Origin: an uncultured Planctomycetaceae bacterium
GTDB lineage: Bacteria > Planctomycetota > Planctomycetia > Planctomycetales > Planctomycetaceae
DNA: 5,762 bases
Direction of reading: 5' to 3'
Assembly (NCBI GenBank): GCA_903823545.1
Contig: CAIJTL010001163.1
Span: 1 to 5,762, forward strand
The notes below the pieces were generated by a model. That model made no database searches. It saw only the letters and a program-made list of their open reading frames with translations, and was not told where the DNA came from. Positions 1-5,761 of this stretch are shown in pieces. The translations under genes and the position numbers were made by a program. Within the stretch, counting starts at the first letter, position 1. Each line of letters begins with the position of its first letter.

Positions 1-1
1 C

Positions 2-100
2 CACCACTGTCGAGTCACTCCCCAAGGCCACCAATCCCTGACCACACTCCTGGCCGCCGCCAACGCCTCGACTACCGAACTCAACATTCTGGCGGCATAA
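2..100 (+). CDS. C-terminal end of a gene entering from the left; possible winged-helix-type tail
   Basis: This frame is open from the left edge for 32 codons and ends at TAA (98-100). The tail contains RVTPQGHQSLTTLLAAANAS and ends in ILAA. An (R/Y)xVTPxG turn followed by an alanine-rich helix is typical of the final strand and helix of winged-helix DNA-binding domains. From memory it resembles the C-termini of an abundant family of uncharacterised bacterial proteins ending in YxVTxxGRxxxTALLAARNA and then a short Ala-rich end; I cannot confirm that here. The start, length and remaining domains lie outside the window, so no function is assigned. The gene converges on the ATPase gene, with 187 bases between the two stops. 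Another plus-strand frame is also open here, so the frame choice rests on protein-like composition only. Confidence 0.5.
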   Translation, partial: HHCRVTPQGHQSLTTLLAAANASTTELNILAA

Positions 101-287
101 AATGCGCGCAGGAAAACAACAATCTGACAGATAGTAGTACAAATGACTTGATCCGCAGCGGACAAACCGGTCATCTACGTCGCTGGATCGCATCCGCCGT
201 CTGAATCTAGCGACTGGTTAACAGGGCGTTGGTGAGCAATCCGCTCGTCACGCGGTATGTGACGGCTACGTAGTCTTGGAGGCATGC
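101..287. other. Convergent intergenic gap, no clear terminator
   Basis: The gap lies between the plus-strand partial gene and the 3' end of the minus-strand ATPase gene. I see no protein-like frame. The best inverted repeat is CGTCAC (246-251) against GTGACG (259-264): a 6-bp stem with a 7-base loop, about 24 bases past the ATPase stop. It has no T-tract in either direction, so an intrinsic terminator is not supported. A short odd palindrome, ATCTGACAGAT (122-132), is too small to weigh. Confidence 0.5.
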
Positions 288-3200
288 TTATCCAGCCAGC
301 CGTTCGGCGTTTGACGCGTATTGGCTCAAGCGGATGTTCGTGCAGCCGGCTGACGTGAAGAGGCTCGTCAGGTGTGGGTGGCACGTGAAGAAGAGGACTT
401 GATGTCCCTTTCGTGCGAACTCAACCAACTCGTTAGCGGCAACAGCGGCTCGAGACGGATCGAGCGTCAGCAGGACGTCGTCCAACAGAAGCGGCAGATC
501 AAAGCCCCGTTTGCCGAACTCATCGACCAACGCCAAGCGGATGGCCAGCAATAACAGCTCGCGGGTGCTGCCACTGAGTTGATCTAAGCGCCACGTGCTT
601 CCCGTCGCGTCGTCGACACGAAGCGATCGTTGATGCAGTGGGGTCCAAAGCGTGCGATAGCGGCCTTCGGTCATTCGCCCAAAGTACCGCGACGCAGCGG
701 CGAGAATACCGGGTTGGCAAACTCGTTCATAACGAGCGCGGATGCCGTCGATCGTTTGAGCGGTCCATTCCGCAGCGATCCACTCCTCGGCGGCCGCTTT
801 GATCTGAGTCCTGACGAATTCTCGTTCCAGCCGCCAATCGGACGGTTCTTCATCTGCCTCTAGCTGCTCAATCTCGTGTCGAGCTCGACCAAGCTCCTCA
901 TGCAGTCGTTCGATCTCTTCGTCGACGTCGCTTGCTTCGTGACGGAATTTGGTCAGCAACGCAGAGTGCTGACTCGAATCGAATCGGAGCAGATCATCTT
1001 CAACGATTGCCAACTCCGGGATCGCTCGGCTGGCTGTGTCGAGTTCTTCCTTCGTCGCGGCGATCTGTCGTTGCAGTGATTCGTGGCGAGCGACAATCGT
1101 GGCTCGACGTTCGTAATCGTCGCGATCGGTCGCACAACCTTGTCGTAGCAAGGCGGAGCGTTGCAGACGCAGGTCTTCGATCTTTTCGTGGTACTCACCC
1201 GCTTCAGCACGACGACGGCGTTCTTCACGTCGAAGTTTCAGCCGCTCTTGCAGAGTCGTTGCGAGCTGGTTGAGGTCTTGTTCCCAAATGACAAAGACTT
1301 CGGAAGACGCTCGCTGTTCGAGATCGCGACGGTTGAGCCGCTGCAGAATCTCGACGATGCGACTACGAGTGTTTTGCAGTCCTTCCAGATGGCGTTTGAA
1401 GTCAGCCTCCGTAGTCTGCCACGCTTTGCGCTGTTCGTTGCACGCTGCGAGTTTTTGCCAAAGATCGAAGGTCTCAACAACTCGCACGCTTTCTGGCAAA
1501 CCCAATTGCTTGAGCGTGTCGCACCACTGCTGCCGAGTGACCGTCATCTCGCGAGCTGCCGCACGGAAGCGATCGTTCAAGACGCTCCGCTTGCGTTGCC
1601 AAGCTGTCACTTTTTGCTGAAGTCCAACCAGATGTTCCAGCTCTTCGACGGAATATGTTTCGGTTGAGTTGATTGAATGCTCGCCGCGACCAACATGATG
1701 AGTGATGCTTTCGAGCGACGGGATCGAATCAACGATCTCCGCACTCGCCAGCGTGTCGGCAACTGACGCGATGTGTGCGGCGAGCAGTGAGTGCTCGGTG
1801 TCCGCTTCGTTCTCCGAAGTCTCACGACTTCGGTTACGTTCGGCATTCGATGCGGCGGTGAGCGTTTCCCCTCGCTCGCGCGTCGGGCTAGTGTGATCTG
1901 ATAGCGGTGCCGGGATTGTCGTGAAATTCGATTCCGTGCCGGTCAGTCGTTCCCATGAGTCACGTGCTTCTCGCAAGCGTGCTTCGTTATCACGGAGTTC
2001 TTCATGCAAAGTCGCAAGGCTGTCTCGAACCTGTTGCTCAAAATGCATCTTCAAGGATAAGGCGAGTCCGCCACAGACGGTGCCGAGCAGCGCATAAGCC
2101 GCTCCGCCGAGAATGCTCGACGTGAATCCGGAAACAATTCCGAGCAACGCCAACACAATTCCGCCAACCGCGAAGAAGCCGAGCACTCCCAGAACCCAAG
2201 TCGGCAGAATGAGTCGTGGCTCCAGTCGTTCGATTTGTCGAGAAGTACTTACTCGGCGTTGTTCGAGTTCGATGATCCGCATCTGCAAGTGCTCAATTTC
2301 CGGATCAACATTCGCGGACGAACTACTCGTTCGAGCAACCGGGAGAGCCATCATCGGCAATGCCATGCGTTGTGATCGCTCGCGCCGCAACGCCTCTTCC
2401 AAGCTCAGGCCACCGAACTTCTTCAATGCTTGGTCAATTTCGGTCTGAGCTTCTTGGCACTGTTGCGACAGACGCAAGAGCCGCTGTTTCCATTTATTTC
2501 TTTGCGAACCTGATCGGCGATACTGCCGCGCTTTCTCAACCAAGCGATAGTGCGCGGCGACGGATGTGTCTAACGCCTCCAGCTTGGCCAATGACCAGTC
2601 GGCTCCGAGCGCTTGCACCGCCGCGTCGAGCTTTTCCTTTTGTTGCTTCATCGTCACGTGAGCCGCTCTCGCTCGTTCTTCTTGTCGAGCAGTGTGCTCT
2701 CGCTGATCGAGAAGGCTGCGGATCGATGCTGAGCAACGTCGCAATTCGTGCGAGATCACGATCTTCTTGGCGTCACGATGAAACTGTTTTGCCTCGCCAA
2801 TGAGCGATTCACGGCACTTCAACGCAGTGTGCAGTTCTTGTTCGATTTGATCAAAACGAGTGATGCCACCTTCCGGGAAGTCGTCGATTCGCGGGAGTCG
2901 CAAGAGGTCGGCTTGCAGATTCCGCAATCTCTGCCACGGCGTCCAAACTTGCTCGATGTGGTTGTAGCCGCGCAATTGGTCTTGCAGGTGGACGCGCCGA
3001 GATTGCAGTTCGCCCAACCGCCGCTCGTGATGTCGCCGAGTGCGGATGAGTCCAGAATACCGCTCGACTCGCCGCGCTTGTGATTCAATTTGCTCGGTGA
3101 GATGTTCGTAACGATCAAGCAATTTCGGCAACGCTTCTTGTCGCGTGCTGTCCCAAATGTGTGATGTCGTGTGATCGAGTTCTTGTCGCGCGCCGAGCAA

Positions 3201-3776
3201 CGTTTGGCCGTAAGGCCCGAGCGTTTCGCCATGCACGGCGTTGGCGACATCGTCATCGGCCAACGCGGTGAGTTCATGAAGTTCTCGCAGACCGAGCGAG
3301 AAGACTTGATCGAACAGCTTTTCAGGCAAATCGCCAACGACTTCGTTCAAGGCATCTGTGATCGGCAGAGTGGTTGATTCAACTTCGTGCGATGTCTCGG
3401 AGTCAGTGACGTCGTCGGTTTCCCAGTCGCAATGCTCGATGAGGCTATGGCTGTTTGCCGGTGCATTCGTCGGCTTCAGCCATCGTGTTGAAACAAAGCC
3501 GCTACCGCCATCGTGAGCCGCTCGTCGAATTTCAATCAGACGGCCTCGATGCCGGAGTCGCAAAGAGCCGACTGACGGAGTTCGTTTCTTCCACGGCTCA
3601 AAACCAACGCTGTCATCCGCCTTGAAGCCGAACAACACGCCGCGAATGAATCGCCGCAGAGTGGATTTGCCCGATTCGTTCGACCCTGAAATGACCGTCA
3701 GGCTGTCACTTGCAAGTGGCAAGGAAAGCTGATTCCACGGGCCGAAATGTTCGATCTCGATTCCGGTGAGCTTCAT
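288..3776 (-). CDS. YhaN/SbcC-like membrane-anchored AAA/ABC-type ATPase with coiled coils
   Basis: The 1162-residue product is the SMC/Rad50-like ATPase of a YhaO-YhaN-type pair, which by family precedent binds DNA and drives or gates its phosphoesterase partner. N-terminal lobe: IEIEHFGPWNQLSLPL, then Walker A GSNESGKST (31-39) and LFGF (48-51); the segment FSLGLRELHEL (159-169) is characteristic of the YhaN N-terminal AAA domain (AAA_27). Charged coiled-coil arms run about 210-520 and 578-980, with a proline/serine break near 470-492. Two hydrophobic helices (about 524-548 and 555-575) lie at the midpoint. C-terminal lobe: signature LSGSTRELLLLAIRLAL (1067-1083), Walker B LPLLLDD (1094-1100), D-loop LDPSRA (1105-1110) and switch histidine in FFTCHPHL (1129-1136). 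There is no CxxC zinc hook. It is longer than the roughly 950 residues usual for YhaN, partly because of a polar linker (612-665) holding a dispersed repeat. The ATG at 3774-3776 has GAGG seven bases upstream and directly precedes the conserved N-terminus. It lies 92 bases downstream of the phosphoesterase-like gene, on the same strand. The family call is strong; the exact role is inferred. Confidence 0.92.
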   Translation of the reverse strand: MKLTGIEIEHFGPWNQLSLPLASDSLTVISGSNESGKSTLRRFIRGVLFGFKADDSVGFEPWKKRTPSVGSLRLRHRGRLIEIRRAAHDGGSGFVSTRWLKPTNAPANSHSLIEHCDWETDDVTDSETSHEVESTTLPITDALNEVVGDLPEKLFDQVFSLGLRELHELTALADDDVANAVHGETLGPYGQTLLGARQELDHTTSHIWDSTRQEALPKLLDRYEHLTEQIESQARRVERYSGLIRTRRHHERRLGELQSRRVHLQDQLRGYNHIEQVWTPWQRLRNLQADLLRLPRIDDFPEGGITRFDQIEQELHTALKCRESLIGEAKQFHRDAKKIVISHELRRCSASIRSLLDQREHTARQEERARAAHVTMKQQKEKLDAAVQALGADWSLAKLEALDTSVAAHYRLVEKARQYRRSGSQRNKWKQRLLRLSQQCQEAQTEIDQALKKFGGLSLEEALRRERSQRMALPMMALPVARTSSSSANVDPEIEHLQMRIIELEQRRVSTSRQIERLEPRLILPTWVLGVLGFFAVGGIVLALLGIVSGFTSSILGGAAYALLGTVCGGLALSLKMHFEQQVRDSLATLHEELRDNEARLREARDSWERLTGTESNFTTIPAPLSDHTSPTRERGETLTAASNAERNRSRETSENEADTEHSLLAAHIASVADTLASAEIVDSIPSLESITHHVGRGEHSINSTETYSVEELEHLVGLQQKVTAWQRKRSVLNDRFRAAAREMTVTRQQWCDTLKQLGLPESVRVVETFDLWQKLAACNEQRKAWQTTEADFKRHLEGLQNTRSRIVEILQRLNRRDLEQRASSEVFVIWEQDLNQLATTLQERLKLRREERRRRAEAGEYHEKIEDLRLQRSALLRQGCATDRDDYERRATIVARHESLQRQIAATKEELDTASRAIPELAIVEDDLLRFDSSQHSALLTKFRHEASDVDEEIERLHEELGRARHEIEQLEADEEPSDWRLEREFVRTQIKAAAEEWIAAEWTAQTIDGIRARYERVCQPGILAAASRYFGRMTEGRYRTLWTPLHQRSLRVDDATGSTWRLDQLSGSTRELLLLAIRLALVDEFGKRGFDLPLLLDDVLLTLDPSRAAVAANELVEFARKGHQVLFFTCHPHLTSLFTSAGCTNIRLSQYASNAERLAG
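1866..1897 (-). repeat. Planctomycete-type interspersed repeat inside the ATPase gene (SPTRERG element)
   Basis: On the minus strand this stretch contains CTAGCCCGACGCGCGAGCGA followed by GGGGA, read in frame as T-SPTRERGE (residues 629-637). I recognise it from memory as a short sequence dispersed through planctomycete genomes, often recorded inside predicted proteins as PTRERG. Here it lies in the polar, poorly structured linker 612-665 and keeps the frame open. No second copy is visible in the window, so the repeat status rests on recall. Confidence 0.6.
2055..2213 (-). other. Transmembrane hairpin at the apex of the ATPase coiled coil
   Basis: These codons (about residues 522-574) encode two uninterrupted hydrophobic stretches: WVLGVLGFFAVGGIVLALLG and, after a short FTSS turn, ILGGAAYALLGTVCGGLALS. 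Coiled-coil sequence flanks both sides, with about 520 residues before and 590 after, so the hairpin falls where the Rad50/SbcC hook or SMC hinge would sit. YhaN-type proteins are known to carry such a membrane segment. The implied topology is cytoplasmic ATPase heads tethered by the coiled-coil tip to the inner membrane. Confidence 0.8.
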
Positions 3777-3783
3777 CGAGTGA

Positions 3784-3787
3784 CCTC
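3784..3787 (-). promoter_or_regulatory. Ribosome binding site of the ATPase gene
   Basis: The minus strand reads GAGG seven bases before the ATG at 3776, supporting independent ribosome entry on the second gene rather than translational coupling, since the upstream stop is 92 bases away. Confidence 0.65.
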
Positions 3788-3797
3788 AGTGTCGTAA

Positions 3798-3818
3798 GCG
3801 GATCACTCCGTGATCCGC
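3798..3818. repeat. Perfect 9-bp hairpin with TCC loop between the two genes
   Basis: GCGGATCAC (3798-3806), loop TCC (3807-3809), GTGATCCGC (3810-3818). On the transcribed minus strand the loop is GGA. It lies midway in the 92-base spacer, ending 10 bases before the ATPase Shine-Dalgarno. There is no T-run after it, so a classical terminator is unlikely. It could be an RNA processing or stability element, a partial attenuator, or a small REP-like palindrome. It has the same build as the pair at 5716-5761. Confidence 0.75.
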
Positions 3819-3868
3819 GAGTTCGCTATGTGTTTCGTAAACCAAAGTTGTATGACTTCGAGAGTCAG

Positions 3869-5497
3869 TTACTTCATTTGTTCTGCTTTAAACCACTTCC
3901 AACCGCGGCGTCTGGCTTGACTGAAGACAACCTCGGCATCGCAATGCGGAGCCGCTGCCTTAATCCGAGCCAGGTGTGCTTTTTGCGCGGCCCCTTCCTG
4001 CCCTAAGTCGCTCCACGCCGATCGACCAAGTGGTTCGGCTTGGTCGATACGCCAGAAGTATTCGGTCGGGACATCCAATTGATCGTCGTCGTCGTTTGTC
4101 GTTGTTCGAGCTGCGGCGGGTTCGCTGGCAAGCAGCCGGAAAAGATGCAGACGAGCGACTTCCAGTGGCCAATCACTGGCGGCATCCAACCAATCGGCGA
4201 GTTCAGATTGCGTTGCTGCTAATGAGAGCGAATTGAACAGCGTTCCTTCGCCTCGAATCGTCCAACGAATGAAACAAGCCTGAGCATGCAATTGCTCGAC
4301 CACCGCTGAATTCACAGGATCATTGTCCGAGTCATCAGCGGAGTCTTCGGCGTCGGCGGCGTCACCGTATTCGGCAACCAAACTTTGCGGATCAGGTGGC
4401 GATTCCGGAATACCACAAAGATTGCGACACGCGGTCTGCATCTGTTGCACCAGTTGATCGAACGTCGTAGTCGCGTCGATTTCGATGTGGAAGTTTTCCC
4501 ATCGCACAGGAGCGGTCGGCAGAAATCGGCAACGAATGACACCGTCGCTATCGAGATCAACCAGCGAGCAACCGTGTAGACCAGCTTCTTCTGGCGATAG
4601 TCCCTGAGTTCCCCCAGGGAAGTGCATCAGCCAATCAGCACCTTTTGAGGTTGTTCGCTCACGGCCACCAACGACGGCGAGATAATCTGCCTGAGGGTCG
4701 ATGCCGGGGTGATCGACTCCGTCTCGAACGATCGCGATCGCGAAGTGATTTGGTCGCAAATCGGCGGCCGATTGCACTCGTCGAATCTCGCGATGCGTTT
4801 CGTGTTTCTCAGAGGCGACAGCATCAAGGTGCGAATCGCTGGCGTGCGAACTCTCTTCGAGTTCTGGATCATCAACCTCGTCAACGAGTGATTCAAAGTG
4901 TGCGTCGACACCGTCGTCCCACGTTTCCACTTCGTCTGCTTCTTTAGCCCGTCGTTGTGACAAGTCAGCATACGGCAATTCGTCATCGTGACTTCTTGCC
5001 GCGCGATTTGACCGGAATGTCTGGGGCGAATTCGACGACAAACCGTCATCGCCACCGAACCAAGAATTTCGCCAGGCCAATCCGCGGATCGAAGCAATCA
5101 CTGCTCCGTCACGCAGCACCGCAACAGGATCATCAGCCTCAGGTCGGAAAACCGTGACATTGCTGGGCATATCTGGGAAGTCGTCCCAAATCGCAACCGG
5201 ATCGCGCGGCCCTGGAACCACGAAAACCTGAATGCCAGAATCGTCGAGCCGCTCAAAGCCGTCTCGCAATTCGACGCGTGCTTTGACACTGAAGTCGGAC
5301 TCATCGAGTGCGTCGCCGGTGAGCAAGAGGAAGTCGACATCATGTTCGATGCACTCGCCGACGACTTTGCGGAAAGCATTTGTCGTTGCTCCACGCACAA
5401 GCCCGCGCAAATCTGTGCCAACGGGTCCAGTTTCATGCAACGGGTGATCGACCAACGCCCGCGCCGCGTGCAGAAACCGCAAGGTCTCATACGGCAT
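3869..5497 (-). CDS. YhaO/SbcD-like metallophosphoesterase-fold protein, metal site degenerate (probable pseudoenzyme)
   Basis: The 542-residue product aligns by eye with YhaO/SbcD-type calcineurin-fold nucleases: LRFLHAARALVDHPL (6-20), VDFLLLTGDALDE (54-66), VFVVPGPRDP (91-100), DYLAVVGGRER (271-281), HFPGGTQGLSPEEAGLHGCS (292-311) and RFLPTAPVRW (324-333), in the right order and spacing. These match the usual FLHAADLHL, AGDLFD, IPGNHDP, DYxALGHxH and YPGxxQGR stations, but the ligands differ. DxH is R13/L15, GNH is G96-P97-R98, the lone His is R258, and the two His of GHxH are G277 and R279; only D62 remains. Catalysis of the family's phosphodiester hydrolysis is therefore doubtful. Acidic low-complexity inserts at about 146-245 and 375-398, and a DDDD run near 469-472, explain most of the excess over the roughly 400 residues typical of YhaO. 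The ATG at 5495-5497 has a strong AAAGGAG and directly precedes the first beta strand. It is the first gene of a pair with the YhaN-like ATPase. The fold assignment is solid; loss of activity is inferred. Confidence 0.85.
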   Translation of the reverse strand: MPYETLRFLHAARALVDHPLHETGPVGTDLRGLVRGATTNAFRKVVGECIEHDVDFLLLTGDALDESDFSVKARVELRDGFERLDDSGIQVFVVPGPRDPVAIWDDFPDMPSNVTVFRPEADDPVAVLRDGAVIASIRGLAWRNSWFGGDDGLSSNSPQTFRSNRAARSHDDELPYADLSQRRAKEADEVETWDDGVDAHFESLVDEVDDPELEESSHASDSHLDAVASEKHETHREIRRVQSAADLRPNHFAIAIVRDGVDHPGIDPQADYLAVVGGRERTTSKGADWLMHFPGGTQGLSPEEAGLHGCSLVDLDSDGVIRCRFLPTAPVRWENFHIEIDATTTFDQLVQQMQTACRNLCGIPESPPDPQSLVAEYGDAADAEDSADDSDNDPVNSAVVEQLHAQACFIRWTIRGEGTLFNSLSLAATQSELADWLDAASDWPLEVARLHLFRLLASEPAAARTTTNDDDDQLDVPTEYFWRIDQAEPLGRSAWSDLGQEGAAQKAHLARIKAAAPHCDAEVVFSQARRRGWKWFKAEQMK

Positions 5498-5503
5498 GGC
5501 AGA

Positions 5504-5510
5504 CTCCTTT
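5504..5510 (-). promoter_or_regulatory. Strong Shine-Dalgarno of the phosphoesterase-like gene
   Basis: The minus strand reads AAAGGAG, six bases before the ATG at 5497. This fixes the start and argues against a longer N-terminus carrying a missing DxH motif. Confidence 0.8.
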
Positions 5511-5534
5511 CCGCCTAAAAATCCGCAATTTGAA

Positions 5535-5553
5535 GGACGCCATCGCAGCGTCC
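5535..5553. repeat. Small inverted repeat in the leader
   Basis: GGACGC (5535-5540) and GCGTCC (5548-5553) can form a 6-bp stem with a 7-base loop, about 25 bases upstream of the Shine-Dalgarno. Alone it is weak, but it lies beside the larger stem at 5563-5644. Confidence 0.4.
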
Positions 5554-5562
5554 GCCCCCTCT

Positions 5563-5644
5563 CGAAACGGCCTTTTCTGCCGATTCACTTCCCTGAGAGC
5601 GGCGGAATGTACCGGAAGACCCCAAACAGCAAAAGACCGTTTCG
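5563..5644 (-). promoter_or_regulatory. Possible structured 5' leader: 14-bp long-range stem
   Basis: In minus-strand RNA sense, CGAAACGGTCTTTT (5644-5631) can pair with AAAAGGCCGTTTCG (5576-5563): 14 positions, 13 Watson-Crick and one G-U. Past a bulged base the stem extends by CTG against CAG. The enclosed loop is 54 bases. If transcription starts upstream of 5645, this would fold in the 5' untranslated leader of the two-gene unit, ending about 50 bases before the Shine-Dalgarno. No known riboswitch class is recognised, and no convincing -35/-10 pair was found to place the start. Confidence 0.4.
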
Positions 5645-5695
5645 GCAAAACAGACAGAGTGGGCGCACGACGTGGTTTGTGGACTTAATTGATAG

Positions 5696-5710
5696 CGCGG
5701 TCGAGCCGCG
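5696..5710. repeat. Short hairpin next to the paired palindromes
   Basis: CGCGG (5696-5700) and CCGCG (5706-5710) form a 5-bp stem with loop TCGAG. It precedes the two perfect 10-bp hairpins by six bases and may be the outer part of the same intergenic element. Confidence 0.4.
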
Positions 5711-5715
5711 ATGTG

Positions 5716-5738
5716 GCCGAGTCGCTCCGCGACTCGGC
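5716..5738. repeat. Perfect 10-bp hairpin, TCC loop (first of a pair)
   Basis: GCCGAGTCGC (5716-5725), loop TCC (5726-5728), GCGACTCGGC (5729-5738). No T-run follows in either direction. It directly abuts a second hairpin of related sequence. Confidence 0.8.
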
Positions 5739-5761
5739 GTCGAGTTGCGGAGCAACTCGAC
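5739..5761. repeat. Perfect 10-bp hairpin, GGA loop (second of a pair)
   Basis: GTCGAGTTGC (5739-5748), loop GGA (5749-5751), GCAACTCGAC (5752-5761). Read on the other strand, its core is GAGTTGC-TCC-GCAACTC, differing from the neighbouring core GAGTCGC-TCC-GCGACTC by one compensated base pair. The two are inverted copies of one element. The window ends one base later, so a longer array could continue. Confidence 0.8.

Noticed and set aside
122..132. Odd palindrome ATCTGACAGAT as an operator or terminator
   Set aside because: Too short; at most a 4-bp stem on folding, and the following bases are not a clean T-tract.
246..264. Hairpin 3' of the ATPase gene as an intrinsic terminator
   Set aside because: The stem is only 6 bp and no T-run follows on the minus strand.
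1161..1667. 168-codon plus-strand open frame opposite the ATPase gene
   Set aside because: It is antisense to coiled-coil codons, with low-complexity composition, no recognisable domain and no ribosome site; a shadow of the real gene.
2360..2803. 147-codon plus-strand open frame
   Set aside because: It lies wholly antisense to the ATPase coiled coil and is R/S/A-rich without a motif; a shadow.
2819..3337. 172-codon minus-strand frame inside the ATPase gene
   Set aside because: Alternate frame of a well-supported gene; the K/S/C-rich composition is not protein-like. The ATPase frame runs uninterrupted through it with conserved family motifs, so no frameshift is needed.
4304..4375. Repetitive acidic codons as a microsatellite or variable-number tandem repeat
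   Set aside because: Imperfect GAT/GAC/GCG codon runs without a regular unit; better explained as an acidic low-complexity protein segment.
5098..5490. 130-codon minus-strand frame near the start of the phosphoesterase-like gene; considered as a frameshifted source of the missing catalytic motifs
   Set aside because: It contains no DxH, GD or GNHD motif. The annotated frame carries the fold landmarks continuously, so the loss of ligands is not a frameshift artefact.
5380..5688. 102-codon plus-strand frame crossing the operon start and leader
   Set aside because: No ribosome site or recognisable domain was seen, and a third of it is antisense to the conserved N-terminus of the phosphoesterase-like gene.
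5600..5700. Sigma-70-like promoter for the two-gene unit
   Set aside because: Partial matches (TTGCTG with TACATT 15 bases later, minus strand) have poor spacing and consensus, so no promoter is called.
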